Positions 9,343 to 16,060 of a DNA stretch of 64,000 bases are shown here, in pieces (the stretch's first letter is position 1; each line of letters starts with the position of its first letter). Both the position numbers and the translations under genes were made by a program. Origin of the DNA: an uncultured Prevotellaceae bacterium (GTDB lineage: Bacteria; Bacteroidota; Bacteroidia; Bacteroidales; Bacteroidaceae); assembly GCA_902764705.1 (NCBI GenBank), contig CACWWZ010000007.1, forward strand, positions 1-64,000, read 5' to 3'. The notes under the pieces were generated by a model. That model did not search any database. It worked only from the letters and a program-made list of their open reading frames with translations, and had not been told where the DNA came from.

Positions 9343-9741
9343 ATGAAGAAAGTATTGTTAACTATGTTTTTCGCTCTGACAGCCCTCGCAGGCTGGTCGC
9401 AGGACATTATGGGCAAGTGGGTCACAGAGGCTGGCGACGCCCAGGTTGAAATCTATCAGCAGGGCGACAAGGTGAACGGCAAGATCGTCTGGTTGAAACA
9501 GGGTCCTGAGACTAAGGACAAGCACAACCCCGATGCCAAGCTTCAAGGGCGTAAGCTTATGGGCGTTCACATCCTAAGCGGCCTCTCGAAAAAGAAGGAC
9601 AAGTGGGAAGGAGGCAAAATCTACAACCCCAAGAACGGCAAGACCTACAAGTGTGCCATCTGGCTCGATGGCCAGAACCTGAAAGTCCGCGGCTACCTCG
9701 GCCCGTTCTACGAGACGCAAGTCTGGAAACGCGCAAAGTAA
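9343..9741 (+). CDS. DUF2147 family secreted protein
   Basis: 132 residues with a cleavable signal peptide (MKKVLLTMFFALTALAGWSQ). The mature part matches DUF2147: DIMGKWVTEAGDAQVEIYQ, a GKIVWLK strand, GRKLMGVHIL, GGKIYNPKNGKTYKC and the end VRGYLGPFYETQVWKRAK. The family forms a small periplasmic beta-barrel of unknown role. It is 35 nt after the lipoprotein gene. A short hairpin (CGGCAG/CTGCCG, 9748-9762) follows. Confidence 0.85.
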   Translation: MKKVLLTMFFALTALAGWSQDIMGKWVTEAGDAQVEIYQQGDKVNGKIVWLKQGPETKDKHNPDAKLQGRKLMGVHILSGLSKKKDKWEGGKIYNPKNGKTYKCAIWLDGQNLKVRGYLGPFYETQVWKRAK

Positions 9742-9827
9742 ATAGGTCGGCAGCGCCTGCCGTCATAACGGGCCTAGCCTAACTTATACGAATGCAATCC
9801 GCGTAGAAATAACGGAACATGCAAACA

Positions 9828-9853
9828 GTGACGGGTGGAATTTGTCCCGTCAC
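9828..9853. repeat. inverted repeat at the edge of the RAYT repeat array
   Basis: GTGACGGG (9828-9835) and CCCGTCAC (9846-9853) are perfect complements with a 10-nt loop; the right arm is the start of the first 35-bp unit. Confidence 0.8.
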
Positions 9854-9979
9854 TTAACAGCAAATTTCATTTATCATTGTCCCGTCACTTAACAGCAAAT
9901 TTCATTTATCATTGCCCCGTCACTTAACAGCAAATTTCATTTATCATTGTCCCGTCACTTAACAGCAAATTTCATTTGC
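9846..9979 (+). repeat. 35-bp tandem repeat, 3.8 copies, upstream of RAYT
   Basis: Units begin CCCGTCACTTAACAGCAAAT at 9846, 9881, 9916 and 9951 and are almost identical. The last is cut short and ends in the perfect hairpin GCAAAT-TTC-ATTTGC (9965-9979), two bases before the transposase ATG. Confidence 0.92.
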
Positions 9980-9981
9980 GA

Positions 9982-11016
9982 ATGACTAACGAGAACAAAA
10001 GCACGCCCAAGAACGAAACCTTCACATGGTTGCAGCCAGGGGCTTGGCGCAAGCCCTGCATCGTGCATGTCACGATGGTGGCCAACTCGCGGCAGGCGTT
10101 GTTTGGCAAACTCACGCATAATGGTTCTGAGGCGGTGATTGAAAAGACACCCATTGGCTGGGCGCTCATCAATCAGCAGCGCAGGTTGTTGGAACTGTGT
10201 CCTGAAATCAAAATCCTTGCAGACAAAGTGATGCCTGACCATCATCACATCGTGTTTCAGGTGCAGCGAACGATGCCTCGTAGTATCAGGGAAGTGGTGC
10301 GTGGCTATATGCAAGGCTGCAAAGAGGAGGCACGCAAACATGGATTCACAGAAAATATTTACGATGGCCCGCCATTTTATCGTGTGCTGACACACAAAGG
10401 GCAACTTCACGCCATGATAGAATATGTGAAAGCCAATACTGAGCGTGCATGGCAGCGCCGACAGAATCCCGATCTTTTCCGTATGCACCGCAAGACAGAG
10501 GCGTGTGGCTTGCTGTTTACCTCAATGGGTAACCATTTCTTGTTGGAGTGGCCTGACAGACAATTGGTGGAGATGAGCCGGAGTGCCAGCAACGAGCAAA
10601 TAGATGAGAGGTTGAAATCAGTATTGGCAGCAGCTCATAATGGCGCTGTGACTTATACTGCAGCTATTAGCACAGGTGAACGCATAATAGCCAGAACGGT
10701 GCGTGAGAAGGGGTTCCCGTTGGTGGTTCTGCTGAATGATGGATTTCCTGCCGAGGGGTCGCCCCATGAGCGTTTCTACAAACCGGGCGGAGCTTATTAA
10801 GACGCCTGTTCCAAAGGGCGGTTGTTGCTCATGGAACCAGATAAGAGCGCCTTTGTCAATCCTGCGGTGATGATGGCTACTGAGGAGGCTTTGCGACGGA
10901 AGGCTAAGGCTAAACATATTGTTTATACTGCCGTTCCCGTGGAATCGCAACGCTACAGATTCGTCGCTCTGAATGAAATGGGGCGAATGTTGGTAATGCG
11001 ACAACATGCTGTCTGA
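9982..11016 (+). pseudogene. REP-associated tyrosine transposase (RAYT/Y1) homologue with in-frame stop
   Basis: The reading frame from ATG 9982 encodes 272 residues to TAA at 10798-10800, then continues open in the same frame to 11016, giving a full-length product of about 344 residues. The first part has Y1-transposase features: the metal-binding motif KVMPDHHHIVF (about residue 86) and the candidate nucleophile Tyr in MIEYVKANTERAW (about 153). The part after the stop (DACSKGRLLLMEP ... ALNEMGRMLV) continues the domain begun before it (GFPLVVLLNDGF ... KPGGAY), so one codon changed to TAA is the simplest reading. RAYTs process REP palindromes; tandem repeats lie upstream and palindromes downstream. 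The longest ORF begins at TTG 9976, but ATG 9982 is better. Confidence 0.8.
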
Positions 11017-11082
11017 ATCCCTGCCAGGACGGGACTTTTCCCCCTTTTCCTCCCTGGTTGTAATGAAGGCGATATTGCTTCC

Positions 11083-11109
11083 GACACCAAAACAAGTTGT
11101 TTTGGTGTC
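11083..11109. repeat. 27-bp palindrome (REP-like), copy 1
   Basis: GACACCAAAACAA-G-TTGTTTTGGTGTC is a perfect palindrome with a single-base centre, located just after the RAYT homologue. Confidence 0.9.
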
Positions 11110-11150
11110 ATAGAAGGCCTTTCTTTCATCGTAAAGTGCCGTTTCTTTCC

Positions 11151-11173
11151 CACCAAAACAACTTGTTTTGGTG
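11151..11173. repeat. 23-bp palindrome (REP-like), copy 2
   Basis: CACCAAAACAA-C-TTGTTTTGGTG is the same palindrome as copy 1, 41 bp further on, with the complementary centre base. Confidence 0.9.
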
Positions 11174-11449
11174 TCGTAGATGACGTAGAAAGCCTGTGTA
11201 GAAAGGGAGGTGACATGTCCTGACTCCTAACCATTTCCTTACATTTCTTCAAGGGCAGGACTGCAGATCTGGCTCGTTTTTACTAGTTTAAGTAGGCGAT
11301 TCTTGTCCATCGGTCCAATCCACCTATATATATGTATGGATTGAACCGACAGACAAAAATCTTATCGCAGAGCGCAGATTATGAGGACTATTCCGCGTAA
11401 TACCATTCAACTGAAAAATGGATCATTCAGAACCGTCCCAATTTTCTCC

Positions 11450-11493
11450 CCGTTCCTATGGTCGAGCGCGACGGGCGGTGGCTGATGAAATAA
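11450..11493 (+). pseudogene. remnant of a second copy of the small lipoprotein gene (3' end only)
   Basis: 44 bp match the last 44 bp of the lipoprotein gene (9264-9307) at 40 positions and would encode VPMVERDGRWLMK and a stop. No matching 5' part is present. The rest of 11017-11525 holds the two palindromes and no convincing gene. Confidence 0.7.
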
Positions 11494-11525
11494 CCTTTTT
11501 GTCAGCACCTTTTTGTTTTTCAAGG

Positions 11526-11619
11526 GTAACTAAATCCTTTCGTTAGTAACTAAAAAAAGAGTTTAATAACCGTTAAAAACTAAGGCTTTTAGTTGTATAT
11601 AACGAAAAGATTTAGTTAC
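11526..11619. promoter_or_regulatory. operator/promoter region of the blaI-type operon
   Basis: The 20-mer at 11526-11545 (starting GTAACTAAATC) is inverted at 11600-11619 (ending GATTTAGTTAC) with one mismatch. Two further dyads with the same ACTAA/TTAGT half-sites lie inside: TTAGTAACTAA at 11543-11553 and AACTAA-N5-TTAGTT at 11578-11594. The right arm abuts the likely -7 box TTACTTTG (11616-11623). This layout suggests repression by the BlaI-type protein encoded next. Confidence 0.7.
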
Positions 11620-11679
11620 TTTGCGCTCAGATATTGACAATTGACGCAAGTAACGATTGAAACTAAAAGCAAAAAGGCA

Positions 11680-12054
11680 ATGAAGAAACTGACCAACAAG
11701 GAAAAGGAAATCATGGACCTCTACTGGAAGCACGGTCCCATGTTCGTTCGCGAGTTGCTGGAGCATTACGACGAGCCCCGTCCACACTTCAACACGCTGT
11801 CAACCATCGTGCGTATTCTGGAGCGTGAGGGATTCCTCGGTCATAGGCAGTTTGGCAATACCTACCAGTACTATCCGCTGATTACGGAGGATGAGTACGG
11901 ACGCAGGTCGATAGCAGGTATCATCAAGAACTATTTCAACGACTCCTACCTCTCTGCCGTCTCCTCGTTTGTCAAGGAAGAGAAGATCAGCGTAGAAGAA
12001 CTGCGCGAACTCATCGACGAGATTGAGGAATGTGGAATGAGGAATTTGGAATGA
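11680..12054 (+). CDS. BlaI/MecI/CopY-family transcriptional repressor
   Basis: 124 residues from ATG 11680; the longer frame starts at TTG 11641 next to the promoter and is less likely. The winged helix is clear: LTNKEKEIMDLYWKHGPMFV (about 3-22), RPHFNTLSTIVRILEREGFL (about 35-54) and the wing HRQFGNTYQYYPLI. The C-terminal helices are the dimerisation and cleavage region of the family. The last residues (ECGMRNLE) are encoded by a heptamer array. It precedes an M56 membrane peptidase, the typical sensor-protease partner that inactivates BlaI. The inducing signal is unknown. Confidence 0.9.
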   Translation: MKKLTNKEKEIMDLYWKHGPMFVRELLEHYDEPRPHFNTLSTIVRILEREGFLGHRQFGNTYQYYPLITEDEYGRRSIAGIIKNYFNDSYLSAVSSFVKEEKISVEELRELIDEIEECGMRNLE

Positions 12055-12061
12055 GGAATTA
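12027..12061 (+). repeat. 7-bp tandem array at the blaI 3' end
   Basis: Five heptamers of GGAATGA type cover the last codons and the stop of the repressor gene. Confidence 0.82.
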
Positions 12062-12130
12062 TTCTCGCTTCGCTGCGATGGTCGAATGTAGAATTCTCAA
12101 TTATTCATTGATCAATTGCTGCAGGCGACC

Positions 12131-12165
12131 ATTCAACATTCAACACTCAACATTCAACACTCAAC
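12131..12165 (+). repeat. 7-bp tandem array upstream of the M56 gene
   Basis: ATTCAAC, ATTCAAC, ACTCAAC, ATTCAAC, ACTCAAC: five heptamers ending 12 bp before the ATG at 12178. Confidence 0.88.
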
Positions 12166-12177
12166 ATTAAAGTAAAT

Positions 12178-13932
12178 ATGATTGACTTTCTGATATACGA
12201 CCTCAAGGTGGCGGTGTTCATCATCGTATTCTACATGTTCTACCGCTTGCTGCTCTCCCGCGAGACGTTCCATCGGGTGAACCGAGTGGTGCTGCTTCTG
12301 ACGGCAGTAGCCTCGTTTGTGCTTCCCCTGTGTGTCATTACGATGCACGAGACGGTGACCATTCAGGCCGTGCCTGAGGTAAGCATCGGCGATGTGCAGA
12401 TGACGCTGGCTGAAGAACCAGCAACACCCCTGTGGCAAATCGCCCTACCTATATTATATATAATAGGTGTGGCAGCGACGCTGGGGCACACTCTGTTGTC
12501 TGTATGGAAAGTCTTGCTCTTGATACGACAAAGCGAACAGCATCCTGAACCTGATGGCACCATCGTCTGCGTGACCGGTAACGCTGACGTGGCTCCTTTC
12601 AGTTGGATGCGCTATATTGTGATGAATCGTGGCGACTATGAGGCACGCGATGCCGCCATTCTCGCCCATGAACGGGGACACATCCGCCTGCGTCATTCGT
12701 GGGACGTGCTCCTCGTGGACCTGCTCACCGCCCTCCAGTGGTTCAACCCAGCTATGTGGATGCTGCGCCAGGATTTGCGCGCCATCCACGAATACGAGGC
12801 CGACGGTGCAGTACTCTCTCAAGGGATTAACGCGCGTCAATATCAATATCTGTTAATCTCGAAGGCCACAAGCATTGGCGGGTACTCCATTGCTAACGGC
12901 ATCAGTCACAGTACCCTCAAAAACCGTATTCACATGATGACAAATAAGAAAACCCGCAGCAGCCACCTGTTGAAGCTGCTCGCCCTCGTGCCCATCGTCG
13001 GCACAGCTCTCGCCCTCAATGCCCGTACCGTCACCGACTATGTCTACGATGAACCCCAGAAGAAAATCATCAAGAAGGGCAAGGCGAATGCCAAAATCAA
13101 TGCTGGTACCGTTGGCGAAGTCGTAGTAGTAGAGCAGGCTCCAGCCGTTCAGCAAGACGCTAAGACATACACCATTCGTGGTGTTGTGAAGGACAAAGAC
13201 AAGAAAGAACCTGTTGTTGGTGCTGTTATCAGAGTCAATGGCTCTAAGAAAGGTACCGTAACGGATAGTAACGGTGAGTTCTCGCTGGAAGCGAAGAAAG
13301 GCGATCGGATAGAAGTGATGTATGTGGGTTATGCCAGCGGATCAATAGTTGTCAATGACCCACAGGTCAAGTATGACCTTCGTTTGCAGAAGGATGATAG
13401 TGATGAGTCGAATACTAGTGGCAAGCCATTCGATGTTGTAGAACAGATGCCTCAATTCCCTGGCGGTCCTGCAGCATTGATGGAGTTCCTGTCCAAGAAC
13501 GTCAAGTATCCTCAAGAAGCGTATAAAAACGGAATCCAAGGCCGCGTCATAGTCACCTTCGTCATTAACAAAGACGGCAGCATCTCGGATGCCAAGGTGG
13601 TTAAGTCCGTCGACCCGCAATTAGATGAAGAGGCGCTACGTGTAGTCCATTCTATGCCAAATTGGATCCCTGGTAGGCAGAATGGTGAACCTGTGAATGT
13701 AAAATACACCGTTCCCATCACATTCAAGTTGCAGGGGAATGAGTCCAAAGAGGTTGTCGGGGTAACCAGTCTCAATGCCAAAGCCTTCGACTTAGAGGTG
13801 GACGGCAAATTGATGGATGCTGAAGCGCTGAATAGTATCAACCCTGACGACATTGAAAGCATTCATGTCGATAAGCCAAAGGACGGTCAGACGAAAGGCC
13901 GTGTCAGCGTCAAGTTAAAAGGAAAGAAATAA
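12178..13932 (+). CDS. BlaR1/MecR1-like M56 peptidase fused to carboxypeptidase-regulatory-like and TonB C-terminal domains
   Basis: 584 residues. Transmembrane helices at about 7-25, 35-55 and 90-110; the zinc motif HERGH is at about 160 with the third-ligand region HEYEADGAVL at about 203; a fourth helix (LLKLLALVPIVGTALAL) follows. Residues about 325-405 form a carboxypeptidase-regulatory-like module (TIRGVVKDKDKKEPVVGAVI) and about 415-520 a TonB_C domain (YPQEAYKNGIQGRVIVTFVI). In BlaR-type systems the cytoplasmic protease cleaves the BlaI partner after the outer domain senses a signal; here the sensor part is replaced by TonB-like modules, a Bacteroidota variant. Substrate and signal are unknown. 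Confidence 0.88.
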   Translation: MIDFLIYDLKVAVFIIVFYMFYRLLLSRETFHRVNRVVLLLTAVASFVLPLCVITMHETVTIQAVPEVSIGDVQMTLAEEPATPLWQIALPILYIIGVAATLGHTLLSVWKVLLLIRQSEQHPEPDGTIVCVTGNADVAPFSWMRYIVMNRGDYEARDAAILAHERGHIRLRHSWDVLLVDLLTALQWFNPAMWMLRQDLRAIHEYEADGAVLSQGINARQYQYLLISKATSIGGYSIANGISHSTLKNRIHMMTNKKTRSSHLLKLLALVPIVGTALALNARTVTDYVYDEPQKKIIKKGKANAKINAGTVGEVVVVEQAPAVQQDAKTYTIRGVVKDKDKKEPVVGAVIRVNGSKKGTVTDSNGEFSLEAKKGDRIEVMYVGYASGSIVVNDPQVKYDLRLQKDDSDESNTSGKPFDVVEQMPQFPGGPAALMEFLSKNVKYPQEAYKNGIQGRVIVTFVINKDGSISDAKVVKSVDPQLDEEALRVVHSMPNWIPGRQNGEPVNVKYTVPITFKLQGNESKEVVGVTSLNAKAFDLEVDGKLMDAEALNSINPDDIESIHVDKPKDGQTKGRVSVKLKGKK

Positions 13933-13945
13933 ACACTCTCTCGTT

Positions 13946-15106
13946 ATGCATAGGCTATTCACTATGTTCATCCTCGCCCTGCTGACGGCAGCCACCGCCA
14001 GGGGCGAGGTTTTGGATTCTCTACAGATATGCGTCCAGCAGGGCGACAGCTGCATGCAGCAGTATAACACCTTCGAAGCATTGAAGCATTACCAGCAGGC
14101 CTTTGATGTCGCATCGAAGCAAGGCATCGTCCGTTTCTCGATGAACGACGATTTCAGCCATTCACGGCCATACGTCCCTGAAGACGTAGTGCCAAAAACG
14201 GTTCGCCTGAAACTGGCCGACTGCCACTACAAACGCGCCAACTATCGCCAGTGCGCCGAGCTGTTGAAGAACATGTCGGAGGACTCGCTCACGCATGATG
14301 CTTTCCGACAGCTCGTCTATAGTTACAAGCATCAGGGCGATAACGGGGCGTATATGTATTGGGCCAGTCAGCTGCTGAAGCGTTATCCGATGGATGGTGA
14401 GATAGTGGCAGGTCTTGCCCTCGCCTATGCCCGCGATAATCAGCCCCAGAAAGGCATTGTCTGTGCGGCAATGTATACGTTGAAGGACTCAACGAATATC
14501 CTTGTCAACCGTGCTGAGGCCGAGTCTTGGCTGTTGAATGGAGACTATACAATGGCTGCCAAGCTCTACAACCGTCTTCTGCAGCAGGGCGACTCCACCT
14601 TTAGCACGCTCTATTCCGCCGGCATGTGCTACACCAAGACCGACTCGCTGGAACGGGCCTACCAATGTCTGAAGCCGGCTCTCTGGCTCAGTGGCATGAA
14701 GCACTATGGTGCTGCCTACCGGCTTGGTGTGGTGTGCGTCGACACGCAACGCTACGATGAGGGGTTGGGTTATCTTAGTCTCGCCATGCAGTTGATGCAG
14801 CCCGACACTACCGCCATGAAGGCCATCACGCTCTCGCAGGGCGAAGGCTACTATCTGACGGAGCATTACGAGGAGGCCGTTGCTGCATGGAAGGAACACC
14901 TGACCTATAACCCCGCGTCCATCGCCACCTATTATAATATTGCCAATGCCTATGCCTATCTTCTCAAGGACAAGGAGCAGGCCAAGACCTACTACCAGCA
15001 CTTCCTCAACCTCGCCCGAAAAGAGGAAGACCCCAATGTCCAGCTCACTGAGATGATAGCAAAGGCAGAAGAGAACCTGAAGTCCGCGATACATAATACG
15101 CGGTGA
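13946..15106 (+). CDS. Secreted tetratricopeptide-repeat protein
   Basis: 386 residues, signal peptide MHRLFTMFILALLTAATARG. TPR-like helical pairs are visible at about 35-55 (ALKHYQQAFDVASKQG), 190-215 (AAKLYNRLLQQGDSTF), 240-275 and 310-350 (YEEAVAAWKEHLTYNPASIATYYNIANAYAYL). It starts 13 nt after the M56 gene, so it belongs to the same operon and may assemble with it in the periplasm. No catalytic motif was found. Confidence 0.85.
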   Translation: MHRLFTMFILALLTAATARGEVLDSLQICVQQGDSCMQQYNTFEALKHYQQAFDVASKQGIVRFSMNDDFSHSRPYVPEDVVPKTVRLKLADCHYKRANYRQCAELLKNMSEDSLTHDAFRQLVYSYKHQGDNGAYMYWASQLLKRYPMDGEIVAGLALAYARDNQPQKGIVCAAMYTLKDSTNILVNRAEAESWLLNGDYTMAAKLYNRLLQQGDSTFSTLYSAGMCYTKTDSLERAYQCLKPALWLSGMKHYGAAYRLGVVCVDTQRYDEGLGYLSLAMQLMQPDTTAMKAITLSQGEGYYLTEHYEEAVAAWKEHLTYNPASIATYYNIANAYAYLLKDKEQAKTYYQHFLNLARKEEDPNVQLTEMIAKAEENLKSAIHNTR

Positions 15107-15146
15107 TATCTCCAGCAAGGCGACGATGATACCGTTTCATAACATC

Positions 15147-15230
15147 CATCATTGCCTTAGTTTTATCAATCATTGTCTTTGATTTAACAATCAACGCCTT
15201 TGATTTATCAATCATCGTCGATGATTTAAC
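15147..15230 (+). repeat. 21-bp tandem repeat, four copies
   Basis: Units at 15147, 15168, 15189 and 15210, each of the form AATCAnnGnCTTTGATTTAnC. They are noncoding and follow the TPR gene. Confidence 0.88.
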
Positions 15231-15312
15231 TTTGCAAGCAACCTTCCAACCTTTTAGGCGGCACCTTTCTATATTTTATACCCCACCTCTCGCAACCCGT
15301 TTTGCTGAGTCC

Positions 15313-15395
15313 GGAGTCTGCACGTGTTACCTCGGGGAGTCTGCACGTGTTACCCCGAGGGGGCTGCAAATGTAACCTCGAAGGCCTGCAATAAC
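15313..15395 (+). repeat. 23-bp tandem repeat, 3.5 copies
   Basis: The CTGCA core at 15318, 15341, 15364 and 15386 is followed by nGTGTTACCTCGG-like sequence. Confidence 0.8.
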
Positions 15396-15418
15396 GGCCT
15401 CGACAGTCTGTCCCCTTA

Positions 15419-15510
15419 GATATCCAGATTATGGACGGCGCGGGGATATTCATAGGACGGAGCAAAGAAATTCTTAGAACGGATCATAGAAATTCTCAGG
15501 ACGGAGCAAA
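15419..15510 (+). repeat. dispersed 92-bp repeat with 22-bp internal units, copy 1
   Basis: It starts GATATCCAGATTATGGACGG and then has units of GACGGAGCAAAGAAATTCTT type every 22 bp. The same block recurs at 19469-19560 with about nine differences. Confidence 0.88.
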
Positions 15511-15566
15511 AAACGAGTCAGCGTGTACCTTTGTCGAATACTCAAAATGATTACAGAGCCGCACGA

Positions 15567-15730
15567 TCACAACGTTGCGCGTTGCGCTGTTGCCTGCGTT
15601 GCGTAAGGTGTATAATAGTAGAAAATAAACAATTCTATTTATCATAATCTTTAAAATACTATCCATTAAGTATTTTGCCTGCACCATGGAGGGTACTTAC
15701 GCAACGTTGGCAACGCGGCAACGTTGGCAA
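15567..15730. repeat. possible MITE-like element with GTTGC-rich inverted ends
   Basis: GTTGCGTAAG at 15598-15607 is inverted as CTTACGCAAC at 15696-15705. Outside both lie strings of GTTGC (left) and GCAAC (right), giving imperfect arms of about 35 bp around an AT-rich centre of about 90 bp. No ORF lies inside. Confidence 0.5.
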
Positions 15731-15948
15731 AACTATCCCCCATTTTACGGTCATACTACGAAAAATTTACTCCCTGCCCAGCGCACAAAAATTCCCTGCT
15801 TAGGGAATAATTGCTACCATTAATACTGGTAATTCTTATTATTAATGCCTCCAAAAGTGTTGCCCCTTCAGGCAGAAACGTTGCCAAAAACCACTCAAAA
15901 TCGCTAGCAAAAGCTCAAATATACGCCGAAAACAAAGTGAATCACTCA

Positions 15949-15988
15949 GAACCGTCCCCGAGTTTATTGAACCGTCCCCGAGTTTATT
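15949..15988 (+). repeat. 20-bp exact tandem duplication
   Basis: GAACCGTCCCCGAGTTTATT occurs twice head to tail. A related GAACCGTCCC lies at 11430. Apart from the listed repeats I see nothing gene-like between 15107 and 16060. Confidence 0.85.
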
Positions 15989-16033
15989 TGTGGGAAAAAG
16001 GCCGAAAGCCTTGGCACTTACGGCTTTTTTGCT

Positions 16034-16041
16034 TACCTTTG
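16034..16041 (+). promoter_or_regulatory. -7 promoter element for the beta-propeller lipoprotein operon
   Basis: TACCTTTG followed by CA lies about 20 nt before the ATG at 16061. Confidence 0.75.
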
Positions 16042-16060
16042 CAAATCTTTTGTATTGAAT

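Noticed and set aside
9846-9979. 35-bp repeats as a CRISPR array
   Set aside because: Units are contiguous and nearly identical along their full length, so there are no spacers.
15147-15510. Possible CRISPR array in the repeat-rich gap
   Set aside because: Units are head-to-tail of 21-23 bp without unique spacers, and no cas genes are present.
16005-16030. Hairpin AAAGCC/GGCTTT with T run as a terminator
   Set aside because: No gene ends in the preceding 900 bp, and the T run overlaps the region between the -33 and -7 elements of the next promoter; left unassigned.
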